The position numbers were made by a program, and so were the translations under genes. The notes below the pieces were generated by a model that was not told the DNA's origin, ran no database searches, and saw only the letters and a program-made list of their open reading frames with translations. A stretch of DNA of 64,000 nucleotides. Source: a virus. Where the stretch lies: IMG/VR virus record IMGVR_UViG_3300046804_003503, positions 62,001-126,000 of that record. The stretch is one strand, 5' to 3'. Below, piece after piece: positions 36,262 to 45,212 of the stretch (its first letter is position 1; each line of letters starts with the position of its first letter).

Positions 36262-37233
36262 TTACCAGCTTTTGCAGGCCCAGTAACGAGCTTTATATTT
36301 GGGACCGGGATTGTCGCAATTATGCCTCGCTCTAAAACTCTTGCGTCTTTCTGGAATATTTTTCTTTATCTTCATATTTGGATCACCAAATCGTACAATA
36401 ACTACATTACCACTTTCATTTTTGACATAAACTGCAAATTTCTTTGGTCCACCGGGAGTTCTGAATGGTTTATTTAATGTCACTTTACGACCTTGATATT
36501 CACTTCCTTCTCCCATATACATTAAAATTCGACCATCTTTTTCATAATATCCTTTACGTCTATAAGTATAGACTTCTCCAGTTTTTGGATCTTGATATTC
36601 ATATGAACTATATGATTCTTCTGTATCATCTTCATATTTACCGGGTTCATAGTACGTTACAAAATCATGTATGTTTTGAATATATACTTCAGCTTTAGAA
36701 ATCATATCCTTAGTCCAATCTTGAAATTCTAAAGACATTGACATATTTTTTAACTTAGATACTATGTCTACTAATTGATCGTGCATTTTTTGTAACTGCT
36801 CTATAGCCATTTCGCTATCACCATTTGATTGAGCCTTTTTCCATGACTTTGGATCTGGTCTATCTGGATCTCCCGGTTTAGCTGGTTTATATTTTTTGCC
36901 CATACGCTCTTTTTTCTTGCGAATATTTTCCCATAATCCGGGTTTTTCTGCTGCTATATCAAATTCTTCAGTTTCTTCACCAAAGTCTTCATATTCTGCT
37001 TCTAGTGGAATATATACATTATCTTCATTGAGTTCTTCTTCATAGCCAAACGCTTCCATTTGTAGTCTAAAGTCAGCAGCTTCTATGCATCCACAGTCTG
37101 CCGTTGCCTGATCTATACAAATAGCCACTCTCTGTTTGGAATCTGGATATTCTTTTTGCATAGTTTCATTACTCATGCAACGTGACACAAATTTATCCTT
37201 ATTCTCATCTTTGTTTCTACTTGGAAGTGGCAT
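36262..37233 (-). CDS. Modular phage protein with conserved terminal boxes
   Basis: A 323-residue protein with two terminal modules I recognise from other phage proteins but cannot name. The N-terminus has KFVSRCMSNETMQKEYPDSKQRVAICIDQA, and the C-terminus has FAVYVKNESGNVVIVRFGDPNM, RRKSFRARHNCDNPGPKYKARYWACKSW. In other phages the C-terminal box accompanies head or prohead-protease proteins. Between them lie acidic and basic linkers, a coiled-coil-prone helix (AIEQLQKMHDQLVDIVSKL) and a Tyr-rich stretch. The conserved Cys, His and Arg residues suggest a metal-binding fold. The gene is on the early strand, away from the visible virion genes, so a virion role is unproven. Confidence 0.6.
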   Translation of the reverse strand: MPLPSRNKDENKDKFVSRCMSNETMQKEYPDSKQRVAICIDQATADCGCIEAADFRLQMEAFGYEEELNEDNVYIPLEAEYEDFGEETEEFDIAAEKPGLWENIRKKKERMGKKYKPAKPGDPDRPDPKSWKKAQSNGDSEMAIEQLQKMHDQLVDIVSKLKNMSMSLEFQDWTKDMISKAEVYIQNIHDFVTYYEPGKYEDDTEESYSSYEYQDPKTGEVYTYRRKGYYEKDGRILMYMGEGSEYQGRKVTLNKPFRTPGGPKKFAVYVKNESGNVVIVRFGDPNMKIKKNIPERRKSFRARHNCDNPGPKYKARYWACKSW

Positions 37234-38089
37234 GATTTTCTCCTAATATTGTTTTTTTAGCTTCAAGAAAGATGTTATCTAAACTTTCTCTTGGTATTTT
37301 ATTTCGAAAGTAATTGTATATACTCAGAACCATTATGTCATTTGGATCTTTGGTAATTTCTAACCATCCTATGAAATAGTTCCATATTCTGTCTTCTAAT
37401 ATTAATCTATATTTTACACCATCGGGTCTTCCAAATCTATGATTCCACTTTAAGTATGGAAGACAAATATTTTTACCACCATTTCTTCTAAATTTTTCTG
37501 CTATATATCCTTCTTCTGCTCCAAATCCTTTAAAATTATTATTTATTCCTGTCCAAGCAGATTTTTCAAACGCCATTAATCCCATACCTTGCATTTGTAT
37601 TTCAAAGGGTAGCCCTTTATCATATTCGTTTTTATTTGTTCCCCATATGCCAAACATATCTCCACGCCACACTGGATCAAAATGCGTTGATATGTTTTTT
37701 AAATCATCATACCATAATGGACCCTGTATTAAATTTTTGCAATCTGGATTCTCTTGAAAATATTGTAATAATTTAGATATTCCATCTTTTTCTATTAAAA
37801 CGTGACAATCTATTATTAAAATATACTTTCCTGTAGCGTATTCTACTATTTTGTACTTATTAAATGAGCTATTTACACCATCATATGCTATGTATTTACC
37901 ATGGACTTGATGCTCTATATATGATTTACAAGCTTTTCCATGTTCACTAGATGGATTTCCATCAAGTACAATAAACTCCACCTGTTCTGTATTGCATATT
38001 TCGTGGAACATCCTTAATGACTGTATGGAGAAAAATACTCCATTATAGTCATCATATGTTGCCATACCGATAGTTAATAATTTACTCAT
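37217..38089 (-). CDS. GT-A glycosyltransferase, GT2/GT27-like
   Basis: A 290-residue protein beginning LTIGMATYDDYNGVFFSIQSL as in GT2 enzymes. It has a DXH-type metal motif (ILIIDCHV, about residue 95) instead of DXD, and later an acidic and aromatic block FKGFGAEEGYIAEKFRRNGGKNICLPYLKWNHRFGR. This order, DXH then (W)GxEE...R..GG...P....HR, resembles polypeptide GalNAc-transferases (GT27). Whether it glycosylates a protein is inference. It is separated by 7 kb from the main glycosylation cluster and lies just downstream of the RecB-like nuclease gene. Confidence 0.7.
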   Translation of the reverse strand: MSKLLTIGMATYDDYNGVFFSIQSLRMFHEICNTEQVEFIVLDGNPSSEHGKACKSYIEHQVHGKYIAYDGVNSSFNKYKIVEYATGKYILIIDCHVLIEKDGISKLLQYFQENPDCKNLIQGPLWYDDLKNISTHFDPVWRGDMFGIWGTNKNEYDKGLPFEIQMQGMGLMAFEKSAWTGINNNFKGFGAEEGYIAEKFRRNGGKNICLPYLKWNHRFGRPDGVKYRLILEDRIWNYFIGWLEITKDPNDIMVLSIYNYFRNKIPRESLDNIFLEAKKTILGENHATSK

Positions 38090-38093
38090 ATTT

Positions 38094-39113
38094 TCACCCC
38101 GGAGCAGAATAAAATCCTATGTCAAATCCCTGTCTGGTACAATCCTCTATTGTCTTTTGTATACCGTGTGTTTTTATACTGTTCTCTACATATATACACA
38201 TGTTCTGATCTGTTCCCGGCCAGTTGTGCTTACAATAGTGGCATAATTTGGTACATTTCCAATTATCCCTATTTTGTGAAATTGGCTGGGGATTATTATT
38301 ACTTTTTATGTCTAAAAACCTATTTTTGAGCATTTTAATGAACTTTTGCTGGTCAAGTTCGTCAAAGCACATAGAAAATGGACCACCATCTTTTATAAAG
38401 AAAATACTCATTATCGACTGTTTATATTGCGGGAATAATTTAGATATTGCATAGTTATATAGCAATAATTGTGGATCTGCACATAATTTGTCGTATGTCT
38501 TTTCTTCACCCGTTGCCCAATCTAGCCTTTTGCCAGTTTTCCAATCAATTACCTCTATAATTCCTTCTTCTGTCTCTGTTACGAGATCTATGGTCCCTTT
38601 TATCGCAAGTTGCCCTTTGATCTTTTGACCATTTACTTCATATTCATAAAAAGCCCAATCTTCGTCTATTGGTATGTCAAAATGTGGTTCTGCTGCCACT
38701 ATTTTTCTATATCTTGGATCAAATTGTCCATCATTATAATTCAAAGTGTCCCATACTAACTTAGAGCATGAATCTTTGTCACCTTTTGTAAATGAATGCT
38801 TGGATGATCCAGTATAAAATTCAAAACTCTTAGAAAGTAAACTGTCTACTAATGAGCTAGTAAATAATTCATTTTTTTTGATTGATATTGTTTGGAGGGC
38901 ATCATCTTCTATGACTAGATTTAATTTACGTGGATTATCTTGATGAAATTTCTTTAAACTGGCCAATACTTCCATTACTTTATGTACTATTGTTCCTAAT
39001 TCAGCTTTTTTGCCACTATCTGGCTGATGGCCCAAAACATAAGTCATAAAATATTGCATTTGACAATAAGCATAATTATTATAACTAGAAGATCTTATAT
39101 ATGTAACTAACAT
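38094..39113 (-). CDS. RecB/Cas4-like PD-(D/E)XK exonuclease
   Basis: A 339-residue protein. The ATG at 39113 shares a base with the preceding stop (TAATG) and has GGAGG five bases upstream. Domains: an N-terminal Cys in SYNNYAYCQMQYFMTYV, the conserved GTIVHKVME helix, the strand GTIDLVTETEEGIIEVIDWKTGK (Asp, Glu and Lys of the nuclease core) and DPQLLLYNYAISKL. The C-terminus has KLCHYCKHNWPGTDQNMC, which with the first Cys could hold a 4Fe-4S cluster as in Cas4/AddB nucleases. Such nucleases process DNA ends in phage replication and recombination. Linked to dNMP kinase, primase and helicase. Confidence 0.82.
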   Translation of the reverse strand: MLVTYIRSSSYNNYAYCQMQYFMTYVLGHQPDSGKKAELGTIVHKVMEVLASLKKFHQDNPRKLNLVIEDDALQTISIKKNELFTSSLVDSLLSKSFEFYTGSSKHSFTKGDKDSCSKLVWDTLNYNDGQFDPRYRKIVAAEPHFDIPIDEDWAFYEYEVNGQKIKGQLAIKGTIDLVTETEEGIIEVIDWKTGKRLDWATGEEKTYDKLCADPQLLLYNYAISKLFPQYKQSIMSIFFIKDGGPFSMCFDELDQQKFIKMLKNRFLDIKSNNNPQPISQNRDNWKCTKLCHYCKHNWPGTDQNMCIYVENSIKTHGIQKTIEDCTRQGFDIGFYSAPG

Positions 39114-39856
39114 TAATTCCTCCAAAATGGATTGTTTCTTAGTTCATCGCACAAGACCTCTAGCGTCATGTTATGATTATCAATAACCATATCGAAATTT
39201 GACCAAGAAAATTGTTCACTATCTAAAGCACATTCTGATTCCGAATCACTATTAAAAATGTCTCTTGTTAATCTTATTACCATCCCCCCATTGTCTTTTA
39301 TCGCCTTAACCTCATTGGGAAATCTAACATCTGGTACTATAGCTATCTCAGATTGCTCAAACACAATTTTTTTTAGTGTATATTCAGACCATGCATTATT
39401 CTTTATTTTTCTTACAACTTTAGTGCCAAAATGTTCTAAAAATTCTCTGTATGTCATTCTGTCTTCTTTATTTGAGTCATTATCTGGCATATTCTCCCAT
39501 CTTAGATCAGTTTTTTCATTTTTTTGATCATTTGTGCCATATATATTTTCTGGATTTAATCCAAATAAATTGATAGACATTTCTTTTAGCGGATCAGCAA
39601 AATGGTATACTTTTATGTAGGGCCATAGTTCTCGTTCTGCATAATCTATGAAAATGTTATCTTTTCTAGTGACATCAAATATGCCATACCCACTTGTACC
39701 AGTAATATCACTAGTATTGATTAACAATTCTCCATTATCATTTATAGAGAAATCATTTATCATCGATTTAGACTTTAAAATGTCTCCGTTGATATAGTTT
39801 GCTACAGTATTCTTTCCAGATTGTTTTCTACCAGAAATTCCAATAATTTTAACCAT
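39113..39856 (-). CDS. Deoxynucleoside monophosphate kinase (T4 gene 1-like)
   Basis: A 247-residue kinase. The P-loop is GISGRKQSGKNTVA (about residues 6-19). Typical of the phage dNMP kinase family are VYHFADPLKEMSINLFGL (about 90), YREFLEHFGTKVVRKI and IAIVPDVRFPNEVKAIKDNGGMVIRL. It phosphorylates dNMPs such as dTMP, dGMP or hydroxymethylated dCMP to diphosphates for DNA synthesis. It overlaps the primase gene by eight bases and the nuclease gene by one base. No sign that its substrate is a modified nucleotide. Confidence 0.85.
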   Translation of the reverse strand: MVKIIGISGRKQSGKNTVANYINGDILKSKSMINDFSINDNGELLINTSDITGTSGYGIFDVTRKDNIFIDYAERELWPYIKVYHFADPLKEMSINLFGLNPENIYGTNDQKNEKTDLRWENMPDNDSNKEDRMTYREFLEHFGTKVVRKIKNNAWSEYTLKKIVFEQSEIAIVPDVRFPNEVKAIKDNGGMVIRLTRDIFNSDSESECALDSEQFSWSNFDMVIDNHNMTLEVLCDELRNNPFWRN

Positions 39857-40874
39857 TGTTGCCTCTCAATTGCGGAACCAAGATTTTGTGTATTTGATCC
39901 ACCGTCATTTCTCCTACGTCTTTTGCTGGTATTCTAGGGAAAAACAATTTGTACATTCTATTTAATTGTCTTTGCAATTGCACTTTTGCTTCTCTACCAG
40001 CTTGATCATTATCCATTAATATCACTACTTTGGTAAGTGGCATAGTAGATAATTTGTATTCTTGTTCTTTTGATAATGTTCTTCCAAAGATGCTCATCAC
40101 ATTTTTGATTCCAGCTTCATGAAGTCTCCATATGTCACTTTGGCCTTCGACTAATATCAACGAAGAAGATGTATACACATAATCTATTGCTCTATGATAA
40201 TTGTAGAAAATGTACCTTTTGTCGAAACCTTTAGGGGTGATCAAGAATTTAGGACTTTTGTATTCTTTAATTGCTCTAGCTATAGATCCTATGATTTGTG
40301 TTCCATCTTCATTATGTATTGGTATAATTGATCTGTCATATAGCTTGGAAGATTTATCTGTGCAATCTCCAACTTCAAAAAATGATAATGTTTCTTTTTT
40401 AAATCCGCGATTGAGAAAGTAACAAGATGGAATAGAATTACATTCTAGTGTTATCGCTGAATATTGTGTTTCAATTTTTATATTACTATTAATAGTATTT
40501 ACTATACGCGAGAAATCACATTCTTCAGTCTTAACAGATTTAGAAATAACATTTGGACTTTTTGACACTCCAAGAAAAGAACAAGACCATTTAAGTGCCT
40601 CTGAAAAACCAACGTCTTCTCCGTGCTGTTTAGACAAAAACCCCCTTATGACTCCAAATATATCATTTTTATAGTGATACTGACAATCTCTAGTCCAACA
40701 TTTCCATATACCTTTATCTTTAGAAAATGAGAATGCCCGTGGGTTATCACTAGCCTCATGTGCTGGACAATTACAATATATGTTATCTCCTAATACCTCA
40801 TATTGCATACCCAAACTAGAGAATACTTCTTCTGCTCTTAAATTAAGACTATTCTTTATCTTCTGTAAGTCCAT
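39849..40874 (-). CDS. DnaG-like DNA primase (CHC2 zinc + Toprim)
   Basis: A 341-residue primase, shorter than bacterial DnaG. Residues about 30-65 form a CHC2-type zinc finger (NIYCNCPAHEASDNPRAFSFSKDKGIWKCWTRDCQ). The Toprim core follows: SLILVEGQSDIWRLHEAGI (Glu motif, about 230) and VVILMDNDQAGREA (DxD-type motif, about 280). The helicase-binding C-terminal domain of DnaG is absent. It makes RNA primers for lagging-strand synthesis by the DnaE-type polymerase. It overlaps the replicative helicase by 26 bases, matching the usual primase-helicase pairing. Confidence 0.88.
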   Translation of the reverse strand: MDLQKIKNSLNLRAEEVFSSLGMQYEVLGDNIYCNCPAHEASDNPRAFSFSKDKGIWKCWTRDCQYHYKNDIFGVIRGFLSKQHGEDVGFSEALKWSCSFLGVSKSPNVISKSVKTEECDFSRIVNTINSNIKIETQYSAITLECNSIPSCYFLNRGFKKETLSFFEVGDCTDKSSKLYDRSIIPIHNEDGTQIIGSIARAIKEYKSPKFLITPKGFDKRYIFYNYHRAIDYVYTSSSLILVEGQSDIWRLHEAGIKNVMSIFGRTLSKEQEYKLSTMPLTKVVILMDNDQAGREAKVQLQRQLNRMYKLFFPRIPAKDVGEMTVDQIHKILVPQLRGNNG

Positions 40875-42312
40875 TTTTTAGTTTGTCCAATGCTTCTTGG
40901 TTTACCATGCCAGTATCTCCAACCGGCTGATTTTTGAACTCATTGCGTGTTTTTAATTCTCTCAACTTGGCATGAGATCCTTGCATTACCATATTGATAT
41001 AGTCGCCGTCATCTAATCCAGCACCGTGTCGTGAGACTATTGGAACAAGTTTTCTATTACCAGCATTTGGTCCATCTTCTGCTAGTTCTTCTGGTGATTT
41101 TGCCTTGAATATAGTAAAAGATGTACATAACCATATTAACCTATCAGATCCAGAAACAGCGTCAGTACTTTCTTTAGTTATACCATCACGGTTCAATTGT
41201 ACAAATGATAAACATGGTATATCCAATTTTACACATAGATTATGCAAAGCGGTTATCTGAAAGCCTAAAGCTTGATATTCTTGAATATTATTTGTGATAG
41301 AATTAGATGACATTAATTTAAGATAATCATATATAATAAGACAATTATTTGTTTTGCCATTTTCATCCATCTTTACTTCTTGCATAATCCACCTTTTGAT
41401 TAAATTCAATATTTGTTCAAAAGGTTTTCCAGCAACACTAACGTAGCTATATGGTATTGATTCTATTTTGTCAATTGCTTCTTTGACTTTGATTCTTTTT
41501 TCTTCATCTTCAGTAAACTTTCCGGTAGCTATTTCGTTTATTGGAATGCCACTAATGTTAGCTAATAGTCTATTTAAGTGATCTTCTTTGCTCATTTCTG
41601 TATCTAACATCAATACAGGTATTCTTTTAGAAGATACATTCAATGCAACATTATCAGCAAATACGCTTTTACCAACTTTAGGACGAGCAGATATTAAGTC
41701 TACACATTTTCTGCGAAGACCGCCACCTATTGCTTCATCATATTTATTGAATCCCGTTGGTATGCCTATAATATCACATTTATTTTCTTCTAAAAAATCT
41801 AGATATTGCTGTATGTCTTTTCCTATTTTTTCTGGTAAATCTCCGCTATCATCTTCACGCAGAAAATCTGTTACTGGACTTTCTAAAATTTGTATAATTT
41901 CATTGATAGACTCAGATCCAGTAATGTCATCTATATCTTTATGTATTTTTGCTGTTAAATGTTTTATTTTTCTGGCGAACTCAAATTTTTTAAGTTGCAA
42001 TCCAAAGCTAAATACATTATCTTTATTAACCGGAAAATCAGATAAAGATTTGATATATTTTAATTCCTGATCAGTATTAATACTATCAGACAAATTAAGT
42101 TGTTCGGCAGCTGATAAAATAGACGGTATATCTACTTTTTGATCATTAGTAATAACTTTTTCTATGCACTTGTAAAGAATTTGGTTATTTACGTGACCAA
42201 AAGAGTCTTGACTAATAATATCAGATATATTTACATAAGCATCTATACCATGCTGAAATAATCCAGCGAGTACAGCACGTTCTGAACCTATATCTGTTAA
42301 TTTAGTATCCAT
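40849..42312 (-). CDS. dnaB: DnaB-like replicative helicase
   Basis: A 487-residue RecA-fold helicase. The start at 42312 is chosen because GGAAG lies just upstream and the previous stop ends two bases away; an earlier in-frame ATG lies inside the previous gene. The N-terminal domain (about 1-120) has DnaB's ERAVLAGLFQ layout. The core has IPTGFNKYDEAIGGGLRR, a Walker A in the form SARPKVGKSVFADN (about 210) where the first Gly is Ala, MLDTEMSKEDHLNRLLA, and the later LSFVQLNRDG segment. It unwinds DNA at the replication fork. Paired with the overlapping primase. Confidence 0.88.
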   Translation of the reverse strand: MDTKLTDIGSERAVLAGLFQHGIDAYVNISDIISQDSFGHVNNQILYKCIEKVITNDQKVDIPSILSAAEQLNLSDSINTDQELKYIKSLSDFPVNKDNVFSFGLQLKKFEFARKIKHLTAKIHKDIDDITGSESINEIIQILESPVTDFLREDDSGDLPEKIGKDIQQYLDFLEENKCDIIGIPTGFNKYDEAIGGGLRRKCVDLISARPKVGKSVFADNVALNVSSKRIPVLMLDTEMSKEDHLNRLLANISGIPINEIATGKFTEDEEKRIKVKEAIDKIESIPYSYVSVAGKPFEQILNLIKRWIMQEVKMDENGKTNNCLIIYDYLKLMSSNSITNNIQEYQALGFQITALHNLCVKLDIPCLSFVQLNRDGITKESTDAVSGSDRLIWLCTSFTIFKAKSPEELAEDGPNAGNRKLVPIVSRHGAGLDDGDYINMVMQGSHAKLRELKTRNEFKNQPVGDTGMVNQEALDKLKNGLTEDKE

Positions 42313-42313
42313 A

Positions 42314-42733
42314 TTATCTTCCAGTACACCTGTTGCATCTGTAATAATCACCATGTACATATCTTGGATCTTCTTTAAATGTTTTTCCGCATACATGGCA
42401 TTCTACTTCAACCTTTTTGTGCGGTTGACGCTTACGCGGAGTGCGTTCAAACTGAGGAGTTTCTATATCGCGAAATTCTCCTGTATCTTGCCACTCATTC
42501 TTTCTAGCTCTCACGGGTTCTTTTCTCCTGACATTAGAAGTATCTTCCTGCCTACGTATAGTAAAATCTTCATTTACGCTGGCAGTTGGCGTTGAAGACT
42601 TGATTGTTTTTATACTCTCTTGTTTTATTTCTGTTGGTACTGGTGCTACTGTTGGAGTATTCCCAATTAATGCTTTTAATAAAGCCTGTTTTTGCTCATC
42701 GTTGAGCATATTTATGAAATCGTTCATGCTCAT
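42314..42733 (-). CDS. Zinc-ribbon protein with disordered middle
   Basis: A 139-residue protein with a short helical N-terminus (MNDFINMLNDEQKQALLKALIG), a long basic and Thr/Pro-rich middle likely to be disordered, and a C-terminal four-Cys zinc ribbon (VECHVCGKTFKEDP...YRCNRCTGR). Such small proteins between recombination and helicase genes could load or regulate helicase, but there is no direct signature. Four-base overlap with the upstream gene and one-base gap to the helicase start. Confidence 0.7.
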   Translation of the reverse strand: MSMNDFINMLNDEQKQALLKALIGNTPTVAPVPTEIKQESIKTIKSSTPTASVNEDFTIRRQEDTSNVRRKEPVRARKNEWQDTGEFRDIETPQFERTPRKRQPHKKVEVECHVCGKTFKEDPRYVHGDYYRCNRCTGR

Positions 42734-43209
42734 GATCTTTTACCTCTCTCAAGAAGGATGTCTGCTTTTCTCTTCAATTCAAATACTTTGCCATCTAATG
42801 ATTGCAATCTAGCTTCAGCTATTTCTCTCATATTTTCTAGTGAAGCGGCGTATGAGTTATTTTGTGCTAGTATATATTTTTTTGACTCATGCTTAGTATA
42901 TTGACCAAAATCATTATTATGTTTAACTATTAACTTTTCTATTTGATCATGACACCAAGTTAATGCAACTTTATTTTTATTTATTTCATCTTGAATATAG
43001 GTAGCATATCCATATAATAGATATGCCGCATCAAATGCTTCTTGTTGTGTTGTTTTTTTAAGCTGGTCTAATGACAAATCTGCCACCATCAGATATTCTT
43101 CTCTAAATGATGAGAATTTAGTATTACTACTATTTATATAGTCATTGATTAGTGCTATATGTTCTGCTAATTTGTCAGATGCTTTTAATTCTTTTTCGCC
43201 ACTCATCAT
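42730..43209 (-). CDS. Helical protein, possible UvsY-like recombination mediator
   Basis: A 159-residue, mostly helical, highly charged protein with coiled-coil-prone segments (DEINKNKVALTWCHDQIEKLI and ARLQSLDGKVFELKRKADILLERGKR). Length, composition and its position two genes downstream of the RecA-like gene fit UvsY, the mediator that loads UvsX on ssDNA in T4, and the segment AAYLLYGYATYIQDEI resembles its helix pattern. This is an inference from context and weak similarity. Its ATG is preceded by a longer overlap with the Vsr-like gene. Confidence 0.5.
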   Translation of the reverse strand: MMSGEKELKASDKLAEHIALINDYINSSNTKFSSFREEYLMVADLSLDQLKKTTQQEAFDAAYLLYGYATYIQDEINKNKVALTWCHDQIEKLIVKHNNDFGQYTKHESKKYILAQNNSYAASLENMREIAEARLQSLDGKVFELKRKADILLERGKRS

Positions 43210-43597
43210 CGCTTTCTGAATATTTTAAGGTTATTAATTCAATATTATTCAATTCGCACCAAGATATTTTATCTTCATCTCGCACTTGGCTTTTTATGAA
43301 ATCTGCTTTGCTTTTGTGAAAAAATGGGTTGTACTCATAATGTTGTTGACCATGAACTTCAAAGGCTCTTTGTAGAGTTGGTATATAAAAGTCTAAATAT
43401 AAAACTGATTTTCTATGTAAAGCTGTACTGCCGGGAAGTTTAACCTCTTCTAATATTCTATAGCTATTGTAGATTTCTTTTAATAAGTTTCTTGCTCGCA
43501 AATGGTATCTAGATCTTTTACGAGCGTCATCATTGAATATATCATATCCAGTTAAATTCCAAGTATATTCTTTGCCATTGATTCCTTTGACTTTCAA
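43175..43597 (-). CDS. Vsr-like / DUF559-type PD-(D/E)XK endonuclease
   Basis: A 140-residue nuclease-like protein. It has an early helix with a basic region, LYLDFYIPTLQRAFEVHGQQHYEYNPFF (strand Asp plus the FEVHGxxHY variant of the EVDGxxH motif), and then SQVRDEDKISWCELNNIELITLKY, typical of the Vsr/DUF559 fold. The Asp of the usual EVDG is His here. It may be a small endonuclease for repair or a homing relict. Located between the RecA-like recombinase and the UvsY-like candidate with ATGA overlap, so it may be part of recombination. A second related nuclease is at 20563-21330. Confidence 0.68.
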   Translation of the reverse strand: MKVKGINGKEYTWNLTGYDIFNDDARKRSRYHLRARNLLKEIYNSYRILEEVKLPGSTALHRKSVLYLDFYIPTLQRAFEVHGQQHYEYNPFFHKSKADFIKSQVRDEDKISWCELNNIELITLKYSESDDEWRKRIKSI

Positions 43598-44700
43598 TGT
43601 AGTTCCTTTATCTTGTCATATATAAATTCTGACATCGATGGATTGTTATTCAAAAATTCCGATACATTATTCACACCTTGAAATTTAAAAAATCTTTCAA
43701 CTTCGTCTGAAGTGTTCCCAATACCGTTGTCTTCTAGTAATTTTACTATAATTGGATTAGCTTGATCATCAACGGCGCATTGTATGGTATACCACGCTCC
43801 AGCCGCTTTGATAAGTCTAAATTCGCAAGCAATTTGTACAATTTCTTGTACTTCATCAACTCCAGTTCCATATTTTATCCAACTTTCTGCCGTGCTGTTT
43901 GGTCTACCGCCAGCGTTAGAAGTTTTTATCACCCAATTTGCTATTTGGCCAACGTGTGGACCAGTATCCTTTGGAACTTGCCACTTACCACGATGAGTAA
44001 TGACCATATTAGTACCGGCCTGATATTGCAACATATTTCCACAATCTGCCATCTTTTGTGGGGCATATGGCGATCCACCAGTATTAGCAATATTATGAGT
44101 GATACAAATAAGAATTGTCTTATTTTTCATCAAAGTACCACTGATTCGCTTGAAAAACATTGATAGCAATCTTGGAAGTGCATTTCTTACGCCAGTTCTT
44201 ACTTCGCCTTCAAGTTCACACGCTGGAACCATGTTAGATAGTGAATCAGCAATGATTAAACATCCGGGATCATTATTGATATAATACTCAATAATGTTAA
44301 GAAAATCTTCTGCTGATAATACTCTTTCGTCAGTTGACTCTATTATTAAGATATTGTCTGGCTGAAGCCCCTTAATTCCATCAAAATTTTGTTTTGATAG
44401 TCTACCCTCAGTATTCACATATATAATGCGTTTTCCCTTTTGTTGGCATTTAGATGCAAAATGTAAAGCTGTTGTAGTTTTGCCACTTTTTGGATCTCCC
44501 GTCATCACCACGACAGAACCTTCTCTTATTCCACCGCCAAGTGCTATATCTAATGCTGGAGAAAGACCTATAACATTTAGACTATTTATACTTTCAAGAA
44601 CTTCTGTTCCGCTTCTGACAACATCTCCATATTTACTGACAATAGAATTGCTTATAGCGTCTTCAGAGAATTTTACATTGTTCTTTTTAACTTTGCTCAT
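43594..44700 (-). CDS. uvsX: RecA/UvsX-like recombinase
   Basis: A 368-residue RecA-family ATPase. The P-loop is GDPKSGKTTT (residues 68-77), followed by RIIYVNTEGRLS with the catalytic Glu, the Walker B strand CLIIADSLSNMVP and the DNA-binding region KISGTLMKNKTILICITHNIANTGG...TNMVITHRGKW. It catalyses strand exchange in recombination-dependent replication and repair. Length is close to RecA and UvsX. Neighbours are a Vsr-like nuclease and a UvsY-like candidate downstream, so this is the recombination block. ATGA overlaps on both sides. Confidence 0.88.
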   Translation of the reverse strand: MSKVKKNNVKFSEDAISNSIVSKYGDVVRSGTEVLESINSLNVIGLSPALDIALGGGIREGSVVVMTGDPKSGKTTTALHFASKCQQKGKRIIYVNTEGRLSKQNFDGIKGLQPDNILIIESTDERVLSAEDFLNIIEYYINNDPGCLIIADSLSNMVPACELEGEVRTGVRNALPRLLSMFFKRISGTLMKNKTILICITHNIANTGGSPYAPQKMADCGNMLQYQAGTNMVITHRGKWQVPKDTGPHVGQIANWVIKTSNAGGRPNSTAESWIKYGTGVDEVQEIVQIACEFRLIKAAGAWYTIQCAVDDQANPIIVKLLEDNGIGNTSDEVERFFKFQGVNNVSEFLNNNPSMSEFIYDKIKELH

Positions 44701-45212
44701 AGGTTCCTCAACTGGTTCATGGTGTTCTTTTTGTTATTATAGCCTGCTGACGCTCTAGTTTCAAGTGCCGGTTTTTCAATTGATACATCCATATTGATTT
44801 CAATTTTGTGTTTCTGATCTTCAATCTTTTGGTGATACTTTGCTATGATTTTTTCTGCCTCTGGATTTATTTTATATCCTCTGCCATTTTGCACTCCAAT
44901 AACTAATAATTTATCAAAATCTTTAGACTGTATAGCTTGTATAATGGCTTCTTCGCTATACTTCTTTTTTAATTGAAGTGCTGCTCCATGTTGCTTCTTC
45001 CATATCCAGTGTAGAGGATCGCCCTTTGTCCAAAATTTGTAAGATGGCTTACCTAAATTCAATTTTTCAGATCTCCTCAAAACGATATATTCAGCTACAT
45101 AAGCTTCAAATGTACAATATTCGCCAGTATGAATATGTTTATATTTATGAGTTTCTGACCATTCTTTTTGGTAGTTTTGGCTAAATAACTCTGGTTTATT
45201 TTTCTGTGGCAT
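44697..45212 (-). CDS. Unknown protein upstream of recombinase
   Basis: A 171-residue soluble, basic protein with no signature I can name. It includes a Trp- and Tyr-rich stretch (FWTKGDPLHWIWKKQHGAALQLKKKYSEEAI) and a helical, charged C-terminus. The Trp/Lys/His content suggests nucleic acid binding, but that is only compositional. The ATGA overlap with the recombinase supports a shared operon and possible functional link. Confidence 0.6.
   Translation of the reverse strand: MPQKNKPELFSQNYQKEWSETHKYKHIHTGEYCTFEAYVAEYIVLRRSEKLNLGKPSYKFWTKGDPLHWIWKKQHGAALQLKKKYSEEAIIQAIQSKDFDKLLVIGVQNGRGYKINPEAEKIIAKYHQKIEDQKHKIEINMDVSIEKPALETRASAGYNNKKNTMNQLRNL

Noticed and set aside
41588-42070. A 160-codon plus-strand frame opposite the helicase
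   Set aside because: Antisense to the DnaB-like motifs; no RBS or recognisable domain.
43762-44163. Plus-strand frames opposite the RecA-like gene
   Set aside because: Shadows of the recombinase; no RBS and no motif.
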